Source: Dryas octopetala (lineage: Eukaryota; Streptophyta; Magnoliopsida; Rosales; Rosaceae). From it: a stretch of 64,000 nucleotides of DNA. This document shows, in pieces, positions 36,624-49,339 of this stretch (its first letter is position 1; each line of letters begins with the position of its first letter). The stretch is taken from assembly GCA_963921425.1 (NCBI GenBank), contig OY992837.1:1957896-2021895 (forward strand). Direction: 5' to 3'. The notes under the pieces were generated by a model. That model was not told the origin of the DNA and did no database searches. It was given only the letters and a program-made list of their open reading frames with translations. A program made the translations under genes and the position numbers.

Positions 36624-39400
36624 TTAAAACCCACTGTGTAACACAGCTTCTGAAGCTTATTTGACTGTTGTTACTTGTGTATGGACTATGGAGGTCTGTT
36701 TTCCTATGCGGTGACGGAGTTCGCCGTCAGATTCACTCACCATTTAGGAATTGCCACGTCACTCTCATTATATTGTATTGTCCGAAACTCTTACTAAGCA
36801 TCTGCGCTTAGCCTAATTCTTGGGCTGGGCTCAAAAAAGACCCAAGTTAAACCCATATAACAAGATGATTAGGCTAAACGGACTCACTAACGAGTTTGAA
36901 CAGATTATCAGACCGAACAAAACCCAGTTTAGGTCGTGGGCTCCAGTTTAATTGGAGTAATTTATTTATTTTTTTGTGGATGAAGCTTTATATGAATTTA
37001 TTTATGCCTTTTTCTATGCAGTAATACTACGCTTATTATATTTTTATACCATAATTTTATATTACTTTACATGACATTCATACATTGGACATTAAAAAAT
37101 AAAAAATAAAACTTAAAAAAAAATATCATATCTAGTAAAATAATAACACATAAAGTAGTATACAAATGTGAAAAAAAAAATGTAAAACAATTAGCATTAT
37201 TGTTTTCTCCACGTGAATTTTATTTATTAGTTTACCAAATTAAAGAAAAAGTACTTGCCGATTTTGATTACACATCCCTTTTACAAAGAAATATTTTCTC
37301 CTAATGATTCAAGAGACCCTCTTTATTAATAAACCCAGCCTTCTCCAACACCCATTGGAAAGCTTTATTTTTCTGCAAAAGACCAACCCTTCTACCCTGT
37401 ATATCCAAACACTTGAGCTCCTTGAACACACACGACATGGTTAGCTAAGAATATTGATCCATCCGATCGGACAGTGATTAAAAGAAATGGATGGCTCTGT
37501 ACCAAGGGTGAGACGTACCCAATCACTTCCCTCAGGACCCACTTGGAATTAATATTTTGGAATCCTAGCAGAAAATTAGGGGATGTATATCATAGTTGCT
37601 TGGGACCATGAGAAAGTTGGTTTTGTCAAATTAACTTGAAAGAAAAAATAAAGTCACTCATGAACTGACATTAAGACGAAAATTATAAGAAACTGCACAC
37701 ATTGCAAGGTTACAAAACGATAATGCAAGGTTATGAATCATGAGAGTTGGCCAAACCCGACGGCAGATATGTTGGAATGTCCCTGCCTCCCTGGATTAGA
37801 CCTATTGAGATACAAGGCAGACAAAATATAAATGTTACAATAATATAAAGGGAAAAAACCCTAAAATAAAACAAACTAAAAATTAACCAAATAAAAGCCA
37901 AGCAAATATTAAGACCTAGGCCACTGAGGCAGTGAAATGAAGGCAGGCCATGAATTTATAATGCAATTGCCAAATTGGATATAAACATGAATTTCAAATG
38001 CAAAAAAATTGCAATTTCAAACAAAATTTTGCAATTGCAATGCACTTTCATTCTCCAAGGATTTTTCATAAACCAAAAGGAATTACAAGAAAACAAAATA
38101 CAGATAATGGAAGAAAAAAACAACAAAAGCAATTTTACACAACCCATTGTCATTACCCCATGCCCAGATAAAGAAATTGAAGGGTACAACTAGAAAAATA
38201 AAACTAAAACAGAAAACCTGAACTTTAAAATTAATATCAGAAATGGAGTGCAGGAGGGGATCTCTTGTTTTAAAATACATTTTTTGAGAAAACCCCCATG
38301 CCCAAATTGCAAGCTACTTTCATTTTAGAATATTGGGAACTTGATATTTGAAGAAGTTGAAATGTAACTCATAAGCACCTAGGTAAAAGCATATGCAAAA
38401 AGTGATGGTAGAATCAGAAGTGATTGTATTAGAAAGGTGACTGACTTAGCAGAAGGAGAGAAACTCAATTTTACCAAAACAAAAGGGAAAAAAACAGGTG
38501 ATTAAATAAAGTTCTCAATACATCATTATCCTCCTATTATAAATCATTTATTGCAGACTTTGCAGTCTACCAAAAAATAAAGTTCAAGAAAAGTTTTTCT
38601 AACACATACTATCGAACACCGTTTCCAGAAAGGGAGTCATCTAACAACGAACATGAACATATTTAAATAAACTAGCATTCCACACAATTCTTTCAGTGAG
38701 TTGTTGGAAATAAATTTATGGACAAGAACGTAAGAGAACCATTAGATTAAGCATTACCAATAAAAACACAAAAACCAACAGCAAAACCAGAATATAAGAT
38801 TGAAGTAAAAGACTATAGCATAACAGAAAATCTTAATGAAATTTGAAAGTCTTCATCAAATTTCTAATCTCTACTACTATAAAGTCAGGCACTTCTTTGG
38901 GGTCACCAAATTTTTAAATGCCAAAATAAGACATCCGAAGATGAGTTAACATGTGGAATGAGTTAATTAACATACAAAGAAATTTAAGAGCACAAGCACA
39001 TGCTTGAAGGTTATTAAGACGAAAATTCAACTAATACTATTGAAAATTGAAAAATTATTAATATAAATATATCGTATAATAATATCCTTATACGGTTAAA
39101 TTGATTACACTATGTAACGGTATATCGGATACACAGAATAATTTCTCCTGAAAACTAAAATTCAACTAAAAATACTCCAACAATCCGCCTACAATCTGAT
39201 GTAAAAAAAAAAAACTCCAACCAAGCCGGAGAGGGCTAAGAACTCCTACAGTTCTGTTCTTAGAAAACGCGGAAATAAACAAACCCTGCCGGAGAGGGGG
39301 TACAAAGGCTCAAAGTTTGATGACATCTATGTCATGCTCACTGGCTATGTTTCGGATGCGTCGTCTTTTCTGCAGGATGAGCGTTTGCGTCAATAGTTAT
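36624..39400. other. Intergenic, AT-rich, no gene seen
   Basis: Starts with the eIF2B epsilon promoter. 37022-37205 holds one copy of a dispersed repeat also found near 44080-44246. No frame longer than about 80 codons looks like protein. Confidence 0.5.
37022..37205. repeat. Dispersed MITE-like repeat, copy 1
   Basis: Shares ACATGACATTCATACATT-[GA]-GACA, a following A-rich tract, TAAA-[AC]-AATAACACATAAA-like sequence and AGCATTATT with 44080-44246 in the same orientation. Both are AT-rich with no coding capacity. Confidence 0.55.
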
Positions 39401-39465
39401 GACGAAATGCCAATCATAAGACTGTTTGAGTGTAGCCAGCAGCTCAATCTTTGAAACCAGAGCTA

Positions 39466-39846
39466 CTAAAATGATACTGTATCCCAGCAGACGGTCCTTT
39501 CGCTCAACCATAGGTACAGCTCCTCAAACAATTCCGTGTAGTAGGCAGGAAATCCATCTCCGAGCAATGTTGTTCCGCCGAGCAATTTCTCTAATCTCAT
39601 CCTCTGTTTCGTCGACGTCGGACCATATCCTAACATCCCCGTTCCACAGGCCGAATTCGCGCACCGAAAGGGCAGCTTGGATTTGCACTTGAAAGTCCAT
39701 GTAATCACGAAGAGCTTCTCGTGATAAATATACAAGTTAAGGATGGATGACAAATGGAGCTGGGAGAAGAACTTGAATGGGCATCTTTCATCTTTGGGAC
39801 TTTGGAACTCGATCAGCATCTTTGGGACTTTGTGAGCTTTGATCAC
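39466..39846 (-). other. Unrecognised ORF (126 codons), possible gene relic
   Basis: The reverse strand is open for 126 codons here. An overlapping reverse frame (39524-39700) reads as a more protein-like, charged helix (REFGLWNGDVRIWSDVDET, then EDEIREIARRNN) before a TGA. A third frame continues sensibly below it (MVERKDRLLGYSIILVALV). A broken coding exon with one or two frameshifts would explain this. I do not recognise the family, and no splice-linked neighbours are evident. Local GC is higher than in the surroundings, which supports former coding sequence. Confidence 0.35.
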
Positions 39847-40091
39847 TTAGCCATATACATGGTGAAAGTGAAAGATTGACCTAAGCCATGGTGATCCAAC
39901 AGCTCCTCAAAATAGAAATTGAGGTAAACTGGTCTTTGAAAATTGAAATCATTTTAATTCAAGGATATTGACTACTCCTCGAGTCCTCTTCATATATGGC
40001 TGGGCATTGGTTAACCAATTAACGAGGGCAGATAGAGTCCTTATCACAACTTAATTCATCCACCAGTTTGGTGACCAACCACCCAATTCAC

Positions 40092-40494
40092 TTTTTATGT
40101 GCAACCCTGTCTGTAGATATTCCAATTCCCACCCCTCATTTCGGAAAATTATTCTTTTTTTATGTAAACTAAATATCATTTTGTCAAAATTATGGAAATT
40201 AAGTTAACATTTATATATATATATATCTTTTGGGCCTGGGAAATATAACTTGTATATATTGTTAGAAGGCCCAACACCACAAGTAAAGGCCAGCCCAATG
40301 ATATGTGCGAATGTGCATTTGCATGCATGTACATGTACATGTTATTCATCCACAATAGACACGTCAAAATATATGAATTAATCTCATCTAGTACTGTTGA
40401 CCAAAAAAAAATCTCATCAAGTACTTATGTACACACACATGCTCATTATACAAACTAAAATAAAATGTGTAAATGACGGCCCAAATACAATGAC
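40092..40494. repeat. 0.4-kb dispersed duplication, copy 1
   Basis: Nearly identical to 59431-59813 in the same orientation: GCAACC..TGTCTGTAGATAT, CATTTTGTCAAAATTATGG, GAAGGCCCAACACCACAAG, CATTTGCATGCATGTACATG, then GCCCAAATACAA. No protein is encoded. Confidence 0.85.
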
Positions 40495-40649
40495 ACTTAG
40501 GTCGTGGGCTTCAGCCTTCAGGCTTTTATATGACCATGGTTTATTAGAAAAATAAAGTTTGTAAATACTAAATATTTTTATTCAAATGTATATTTTATTT
40601 ATTCCTTTTTTAACTAAGAATATAATCTTGATCTTTGTATTAAATTGTA

Positions 40650-41222
40650 GAGGAAATTACAGATTTGGTCCACTTATTTTATACCTAGTTCAATTTTGGT
40701 TCACGATCTTTTTTAAGTTCTGTTTTGGTCCACTAATTGTTTCACTTGTTCAATAAAGATCCATATTTGTTTTCTCAAATTTGTCTCGGTTTTTACTCTA
40801 TCAAATCTCAGCTAAATTTAGCAAACAAATACTTGTTTTAAAGCTATGCATCTCTTTTCTACAACCATATAAAGATCATTCACATCGGAATTCTAAAACT
40901 CAAGATAATTGGCCTCAAAGTAGGGTATCTGAAACCACCAATTTCCTAAAAAAATTTCAGATAATTTCACCAAACTTCAATTTTCTTTGATTCTGGTACT
41001 CTAAATTGGTTCCTATGACTAAGAAATGATGAAATATAACTTATACTTCAATTATAATTGAAGAAAACACAATCAAAATGATTTAAAATCATAACTTAAA
41101 AAAGATTGTGGACCAAAATTGAATTAGTTATAACATAAGTAGACCAAAATTGAACTTTAAAAAGATCGTGAACTAAAATTGAACTAGATATAAAATAAGT
41201 GAACCAAATTTGTAATTTTCTC
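40650..41222. mobile_element. 573-bp MITE with long inverted ends and 9-bp TSD
   Basis: Flanked by a perfect 9-bp repeat TAAATTGTA (40641-40649 and 41223-41231). It starts GAGGAAATTAC and ends GTAATTTTCTC, and the inverted arms run for about 95 bp (TTTGGTCCACTTATTTTATA against its reverse complement near 41190). It has no transposase frame. The 9-bp duplication and long ends fit a Mutator-type MITE. Confidence 0.8.
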
Positions 41223-42980
41223 TAAATTGTATATGTTAAATAATATTTCTTATTTTTTATATCTAAATAGTTGGTCCTATTAAGAAGAAATGAAGTTTTA
41301 AATAATTATGGAACCCCCCACCAATTAAATTATTAAATATGGATCCCATCAACTTAATGTAATTTTTAAAAATGGGTAACGAAATTTCCACTCGTAATTC
41401 AATTTAATGCGAAAATACATACGTCTATATGATGTGGAAATACATACATGCATATATTATTACTACTATCTATAATATATTTCCTCCACATTTTTCATGG
41501 TTATAACTACTATTTTGAGAAGCATATATGTTTTTGAAATAATAAAGCAACCAAATAAATATATATGTACGTTCTCCAATTGCATGCTTTCAAGTCTCAA
41601 CAAATGACCTTAGATGCATGTTGAGTGCAACAATTCAATATGCAATTACTTGTTCAAGGAAGATGGCCTATCAAAATCACCATAAACAGTTATCATTTAT
41701 TCACTAAAAAAATAAAGAAAAAAGGAACAGCTGTCATTTGGTCTTTGCTAATAAATGTCAATTAATGTAATAAATGATAACCATTCAAATGAACTTGCTA
41801 TTTCTAATATATAAGGATTCTAATTTTCTTAGTTTGCATTATGCTCGTAAATCTCTGGCAACATGGGGAGGTCACGTTAAGCTGCCTGCGAGACTTTTAA
41901 ACATTGTTGGCTTACTTGGCTCCTTGTCCTTGTTGTGACTTGTGACATGAGTGATTTTTTATATAATTTTATATAAAACATTTTCTTGTTAATAATTTTT
42001 ATGAATTACCCCTCAGTGGACAAAGTATTGGTGCATGCATGCATTACATGTGCCAACATTTCTAGCCATGTGACTTGTGAGGACATTATTTTATTAAAAG
42101 TAAATAAAAAAAAGTGCTTGGTTGTTTATTTCATTTATTTATTTTTAATATAAAGTGCAAGGATGAAATAATTGTCATAAGAGGATTTGCACATAATTAG
42201 AATTCTATAAACTTTTAATCCTTCATTTCATGGCTAAAAAAAAAAAAAGAATTCTATAAACTTTTGCAGAGTTTTGTTGAGAGTTTATTTAAAGAACGTT
42301 GATATGATATTTTGGAGGCATTTTCACGTGATCCCCGCCATAATGCTAGTATTTCTTGATTCGTTATTTATAAAGTTGGGCATTTATATATTTTATTTTT
42401 GGGTTACCACTTTCCACATTTTATTAATTATTATCATACCCCACTAAGATCTAAATCCACCATCATAACACGTGGACTGATCTAGACACAACAGTGTGGA
42501 TCTAATCCAAGTTATGACCCGATAGAATAAGTTGGGGCATTTTTGTAATTGTGAAAAGTAGAAAGAAAAGTTAAAAAGAAACACAACTTTATGTGTAGTT
42601 ACGTGACTGGCATCCAACGTCGACGTCGAAGAAGTTAAAGTCATAGGGGTTTCAAAGAATCAAATTCAATCGATCTACTTGAACTTGGAGGACAGTACAC
42701 TGCCAGTTCGCCAGGTGTGGAACTCTGACTGGAAAGCCCTCTGCACTCTTCACCACGCCTAAACCAACAATGCACTCTCAGCGCGTCACAACAAAGCAAG
42801 AGAAATTTCCTTATATTTTATTTTAGTTTTGATTAATTTACCAAACTATAATTAAAAAACACTTTTCTATGGACTTTTCTTTGTCAGAATAGAAACAAAT
42901 TGAATAGCTAAGTCATAAAAGGGACGATACTTTGAGGGGTGACCTCCGTATACACCCCACCCCCGGCAGTGTACACTCAA

Positions 42981-43246
42981 CATCAAAATTGTTTATTTTT
43001 TATATCACTTATTAAATATTATTTTTATAAAAAATTAATTTAATCAAAAATTATTTAGTTATATAATTATTATTAAATAAATAAAATAAATTGACAGTTT
43101 ATATTTAAAGAGTAATTTCTTAAGAAAACCGTCTATTTATTTTATTTATTCGATTAAAATTATATAATCAAATAATTTCTAATTAATTTTTTTTTTTTAC
43201 AGAGATAATATTTAATAAGTGATATAAAAAATAAACAATTCCGATT
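42981..43246. repeat. Foldback MITE-like element
   Basis: The left arm from 42986 (AATTGTTTATTTTTTATATC, ACTTATTAAATATTAT) is inverted in the right arm ending near 43240 (ATAATATTTAATAAGTGATA, AAAAAATAAACAATT). The arms are about 90 bp and the centre about 75 bp. GGGGTGACC occurs on both outer sides (about 42938 and 43301), so the full element may span about 42935-43310. Confidence 0.7.
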
Positions 43247-44079
43247 ATGAGCATGAAACAAGCCTTTTTGGGGAGTTGGGTGACCTATAGGTATCCCTAG
43301 GGGTGACCCAAGTATTGTCCTATTGAAAGAGACATATAAGACCAAATATGCAAAAGAAAATTATTAATTATAATAAAGGGACCAAATATAACTACATGTT
43401 CATTATAAATTTATAACTAATTTCATTAATACTTTTGTTGAAAATGCAATCCTATTAATATTTGTTTATGGTTTTAGTCAATTGAATTGTTCAAGCCAAT
43501 TAATTAGTGTATTTGGTTCAAGAAATTTTAATGATTTATTCATTAGATAGAAAAATCATATATCACCAATAAACTTTAGCACAACTTATTGTGTTGTTGT
43601 ATAACTTTAAGATGGTCCATTTTATCAGCTTGAACAATAAAAAAACTAACAAAATATTACAAATGCAACTCAACGGACTAAGTGTGTATAGGAGTCGATC
43701 CAAACTCAAACTAAAATTTAAAAGGAACTCAATCTAAATAGAATACACTTAATTCATGAATAGTTATAAAAGTTACGTTGAATTCATATTGTATGAGTTA
43801 ATCATATTAAGCTCGAGCTAACTTTAAGTATGTTAAATTTTCTCTCAATAATTGTTATTACATTACACATGTATGATTTATCTAGTCCTATTTTAAGACT
43901 TTGGTCATAATTTTCTTAGCAAAGTAAAAGTTTAGAAGTCCAAGCAATAGTAATTTGGTCTTAATTATTTGGTTTTCTTTTTTATTTTTTAGCAATGATA
44001 TTTTTATTTTTAATTTGTTTTTTGACAATAACTCAGAAAAGTCAAAAATAGATTACTCATTATTACATGTATTATGTAT

Positions 44080-44246
44080 CAGTACTACTATACATCCTAT
44101 ATTTTTATATTACAATTTCATCCTATATGTGACAATTTACATGACATTCATACATTAGACAAAAAAAAAAAAATTTATCCAATAAAACAATGACACGTAA
44201 ACTGATATAAAAATGTGGTATAAAAATATAATAAATATAGCATTAT
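44080..44246. repeat. Dispersed MITE-like repeat, copy 2
   Basis: Partner of 37022-37205 (shared ACATGACATTCATACATT and AGCATTATT ends). It lies in the NHX upstream region. Confidence 0.55.
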
Positions 44247-45393
44247 TCACTGTGTATACAGTCATTTCCCCACAAGGCAAACAGCGACGCGAGTGGCTGA
44301 GTTTTAGTATGTTTCGGCTTCCTTAACGGTATTTACTCCATCGATGCCACACGCTGAACCCTACAGAAACAGCCTCCCGCCACACGATCAAAAACCCCAC
44401 CGTTTCAGTCACTACAACCAACAGTCAGATCTAAATCACCCGGCACATTTTGTAGTACGGGCCGTACCAGATAAAACATCAACCACCTCCTGTTTGTTTC
44501 GTTTCGGGTACTCCTTCTGTGTTCCGCAGCTTGCGCTTTAAGTTGATCACACACGCCTCTCTCTCTCTCTCGAAACTTTTTCAATTCCCTCTACAAGTTT
44601 TCTTCCATTTTCTCGCTCTATCTAGAGGCTTCTAATCCTCCGCAGTTTAATCAATCATAAATCAAAATATCCGCAAATATTTTCTCTCTCATTTTCCTTC
44701 ATCTTCTTCAACTCGATTTTCGTTTCGTTTGTCTTAGCAAAAAGCAAATTTTCCGGAGCTGCGAATCTTTTCGTTTTCCCGAGAATTTGAACGCAGAAAT
44801 TGAGTTCCAGCTTCCTCTGTTGGAACTCTCTCTGCGTGAATTTGACATTCGATCCAAATCACAAGGCTCCAATTTTATAAAGTTGCATAATTTGCGAAAT
44901 AGCAACGAATTACAAGCTCCGTGAGTGCTTATGCATGTTCTTCGAACCTCTTTGGTAAGCATTTTCTTATGAGTTATGACATTTAAAAATGAGATAATTT
45001 TTTGTTTTTTGTGTGGTTGCCGAGAAAACTGGGGAAATGGAAGGAAAGCTAGCAATTTGTTGTTTAAATTCCAAGACATTCCGAAAGTGGCTGTTTCCTA
45101 CATTTCCTCACCAACCAAACAATGCATTGTTCTGGCCAAGAAACTTTACAAAAACAATGCATTGTTGTAAAGGTTTCCATTTTGTATACATACATGTATG
45201 TAAACTATTCTTGAAAGATCATCTAAACTTGTTCTCTTTTTGCATTTTGATTTCCAAAATTTGCTTTTGAAAACTCAGAATATGTGTTTTAGAAGCTTTG
45301 AAATTGAATGTGAGAATAATTAAAGAGCTTATCTTTTTGGTCGCTGTTATGAATAACATGCCTTGTCATTTTGATGCAGGGCTTATAGGGTTT

Positions 45394-45436
45394 ATGATAT
45401 ACAAAGATTATTGAGATGGACAGTTCGGAGACATAG
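45394..45436 (+). promoter_or_regulatory. Two upstream ORFs in the NHX leader
   Basis: The leader has an intron (about 44955-45379: donor GTAAGC, acceptor GATGCAG). The second leader exon carries two mini-ORFs one base apart: 45394-45414 (MIYKDY, stop TGA) and 45416-45436 (MDSSET, stop TAG). The main ATG at 45513 has a good context (ACAATGGC). These uORFs could lower or condition NHX translation; that is inference. Confidence 0.55.
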
Positions 45437-45512
45437 ATAACGTGAAGTGAATACGAGGCTTTTAAGGGAATCTGAATTTATTGTGTATTGGCTGTTTAAA
45501 GAGACGGATACA

Positions 45513-48500
45513 ATGGCTGCACATTTGACCTATTTGATGTCCAAATTACAAAATCTATCCACTTCCGATCACGCCTCTGTGGTTTCCATGAACCTATTTG
45601 TGGCGCTTCTTTGTGCTTGTATTGTGATTGGGCATCTTCTTGAGGAGAATCGATGGGTGAATGAGTCAATCACTGCCCTTTTGATTGTGAGTATTTGCTT
45701 TGGTTACTGATGAAAATGTAAAATAACATAAGAAAAGAGAGTTTTGAATTATATTTTATATGTGTGTTTTGGCAAATTGTGAGTGCTTTTATGTTGTTTG
45801 TTGGCAGGGGGTGTGTACTGGAGTTGTCATTCTTCTGATCAGTGGAGGAAAAAGCTCGCATCTTTTAGTTTTCAGTGAAGATCTTTTCTTTATATACCTT
45901 CTGCCACCTATTATTTTTAATGCCGGGTTAGTTTTCTGTCATTGATCTAGTTGTTTTTGCAAGTTACATATGAAGTGCGAAACAATGAAACCAATAAGAG
46001 AAGTTTCTGATAGCATGAATGATTCGATTGAAATATGTCCCCTTGACGATTGTTCTAAGTGGAGAGAGTAGAATGATACAAGCACACAAGGGTTTTATAG
46101 GATTTTAGTTCTTTATAAAACTAAAAAAAATTTGTAGCTTAGGATACTAGGAGTACAAGATACTACCAAAATGGTAAGACTACAAAACTAATTTCTATTG
46201 CAGATGGTACAACTATTGAGATGTTATAACATATGGATGTCACAAGACCCATTTTTTTAAATGATAAAATCAGTTGTTTTAAGTATTTAAGCAATTAAAA
46301 CAATCATTTTGTTAAACATTGGAATATTCTCTTGTATAATGAAGCAACTCAAAATCATTTCCTTCCATCCTGCTAGCAGCAGTATTGAGGTTTCCATTTG
46401 CCATTATCTTGGTTACTCTCATATTGGTGACTAATCAATAAGATTTTTCTTCTCCAAGGTTATGACGCATGCTTTGGTCCTTGCTATTTGTACCAGGTTT
46501 CAGGTGAAAAAGAAACAGTTCTTTGTTAACTTCATGACTATTGTAATGTTTGGTGCTATTGGTACATTAATATCCTGCACCATCATATCATTAGGTACGG
46601 CTCACAACTCTTTACATGATGTGTAGTACTTCTTAGTAGCAGTTATGACTTATGATTTATGACATATGCCTTTCTTCTTGGTGGATAAAACAAGTGTGAT
46701 ACCCGCATCTGAACAGTTAACTTACTTTGTCTTTGCATGACTCAGGTGCTATGCAAATCTTTAAGAAATTGGACATTGGTTCGCTGGATTTAGGGGATTA
46801 TCTTGGTATTATCACTTTCTTTGTCTCACTAGTGTATTTATATTTTATTTGTGTTCTCAATATACTTCCCATTTGCAGCAATTGGTGCAATATTTGCTGC
46901 AACGGATTCTGTCTGCACGTTGCAGGTAATGTCACACATCAATGTTACATCTGACTTTTCAAACAAGTAAAACACTAACAAATCAAAACTAAAGTTGTTT
47001 ACCCAATGGTCCAGGTGCTCAATCAAGATGAGACACCTTTACTATACAGTCTTGTATTCGGTGAGGGTGTTGTTAATGATGCTACATCTGTGGTGCTTTT
47101 CAATGCTATCCAGAACTTTGACCTCACTCACCTTGATTCCAGAATTGCTTTGCAGTTTACGGGAAACTTACTTTATTTGTTTTTTACAAGCACCATGCTA
47201 GGAGTGTTTGTAAGCCCCTCTCTCTTTTTTGTGTGCCCAAAGACAAGTGTGTATTTGTAAATATTGTGTTTTACCTGGGTATAACTTGTTTCTCTTGCAG
47301 GCAGGGCTGCTTAGTGCTTACATTATCAAAAAGCTTTATTTTGGAAGGTATGTTGTTAGAATCAATATAGTAAAGTCCATGCCTGGTTTACTTGGTATGC
47401 CAAAATAGTATCCCAATTTGTTTAGTATCATAGGGTTGTTAATTTCTTTATTGAAACCGCGTCAGTGTTTTGGGAAGATTTTTTTCCCTGACAACATGGT
47501 TTCTGACATAATTCAGGCACTCTACAGATCGTGAGGTTGCTCTTATGATGCTCATGGCATACCTTTCATATATACTGGCTGAAGTAAGCTTCTCTATAAC
47601 TCTAGGCCTTCTTCCCCCTCCTTCCTAGCTTCAAGTGGTCTATATAGATCTTATTGCTTTAGGCATATAAACAACAACACTCATGATGATATATTTTATG
47701 TGTGTTGCAGTTATTCTATTTGAGTGGCATTCTCACTGTATTCTTTTGTGGGATTGTGATGTCCCATTACACCTGGCACAATGTGACTGAGAGTTCAAGA
47801 ATCACAACCAAGTATGGCTTCCTGAAGATTACCTCAAAGCCATTTGAATGCAATGGTCATATGTAGGACACAGATCAACAGGTCGTTTAACTAATTGTTT
47901 AACTTTGTTGACAAATTTTTACAGGCATGCTTTTGCAACCTTGTCATTTGTTGCTGAGATTTTTATCTTCCTATATGTTGGTATGGATGCCTTGGACATT
48001 GAAAAGTGGAGATTTGTAAGTGATAGGTATGTCCTTGTACATGTACACAAAATGTTTGAACCTTGTATCTTTTCATTTGGAATATTATCTCATCATATCT
48101 CTGGCACAAATTATAGAACATAACGGAGTAATTAATAACTGTCTATTGGTGTGACATGTGGTGATAACTGTCTATTTTGCAGTCCTGGAACATCAGTGGC
48201 TGTGAGTTCAGTACTGCTAAGTCTTGTTATGCTTGGAAGAGCAGCTTTTGTTTTCCCCCTATCATTTTTGTCGAACTTAGCTAAGAAAAATTCAAGGGAG
48301 AAAATTAGCCTCCGGCAGCAAGTAAGCTTTCTGTTTCTTCGATGGCTCTACCTTTTGTTTTGCTTTGTTTTTTTTTTTTATTATAGTGAAGTGAACTAAC
48401 AAATTACACCAACGTTTTTCTTATTGTAGGTGATAATATGGTGGGCTGGTCTCATGAGAGGTGCTGTTTCTATAGCACTTGCTTATAATCAGGCAAGTTA

Positions 48501-49339
48501 TGGAAAATGTTGCTTTTTGAGATATGTTTAAATCTACCTACTGGTCACAGGGAAAAAAATTGGCCTCTCATGAAAACGTTATTAAAATCAGAATAAATAT
48601 AATTATGTAAAATACTATATCAGGTTTGTGTTTTTAGTGGCACCTTCTAGTAATCGGGTATTTTTTGGACATGACAATACCTTGTATGGGGTTAAGATAC
48701 CATCAATAGTAAATGGGCATTACTTGGAGAACATATGTTAGGGATAAATTTTTGGCCTTCTGTCGAATCTACTAGAAATTTATCATCTAATATAATTTCC
48801 TTTGAATGCAGTTTACAAGGTCCGGCCACACTCAATTGCGATCAAACGCAATCTTGATCACTAGCACAATAACTGTTGTTCTTGTCAGCACAGTGGTAAG
48901 GCATCTCGTCTCCATGTTGTGTATGCTGTCATCATCTCAAACTGTACTTTGTTATGTATGGATACACAGAATCTTGGACATGGTAATGATTCTTATCACT
49001 GGATATCATGTTCAGGTGTTTGGCTTGATGACAAAACCTCTTATAAGGTTCTTGCTGCCTCAACAAAAACAAACAACCAGCATGGTGTTGTCGGAACCAG
49101 GCACTCCAAAATCGGTCATTGTTCCACTTCTTGGGCAGGATTCTGAAGGTGATCTTGGTGGCAATGAGGTCCGTCGGCCAGCCAGCATACGTGATCTTCT
49201 GACGACTCCAACACACACTGTTCACCGCTATTGGCGTAAGTTCGATAACGCCTTCATGCGTCCAGTGTTTGGTGGCCGGGGTTTTGTTCCCTATGTTCCT
49301 GGCTCACCAACCGAACGGACTAACACTCAATTTCAATGA
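45513..49339 (+). CDS. NHX: Vacuolar Na+(K+)/H+ antiporter, NHX1/NHX2 type
   Basis: CPA1-family exchanger that moves Na+ or K+ into the vacuole against H+. Exons: 45513-45686, 45808-45926, 46497-46594, 46746-46805, 46879-46925, 47015-47209, 47301-47347, 47517-47583, 47711-47811, 47925-48026, 48183-48321, 48430-48492, 48812-48895, 49016-49339; 539 aa, the usual vacuolar NHX length. Motifs: amiloride-binding LFFIYLLPPIIFNAGF, transport-site IFAATDSVCTLQVLNQDETP, the GEGVVNDATSVVLFNAIQ helix, and WAGLMRGAVSIALAYNQF. Many hydrophobic helices are followed by a hydrophilic C-terminal tail (RRPASIRDLLTTPTHTVHRY) that in Arabidopsis NHX1 binds calmodulin-like proteins. Intron 12 starts GC (48493-48494) instead of GT. 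The start is chosen by context and family alignment. Confidence 0.96.

Larger units (their letters stand above)
41223..44300. other. Intergenic, repeats only
   Basis: AT-rich, no gene seen. It contains the foldback at 42981-43246 and the second copy of the dispersed repeat at 44080-44246 (separate entries). Confidence 0.5.

Noticed and set aside
44344..44541. 65-codon forward ORF upstream of NHX
   Set aside because: It lies in the NHX promoter/leader region, has no recognisable domain and no further exons.
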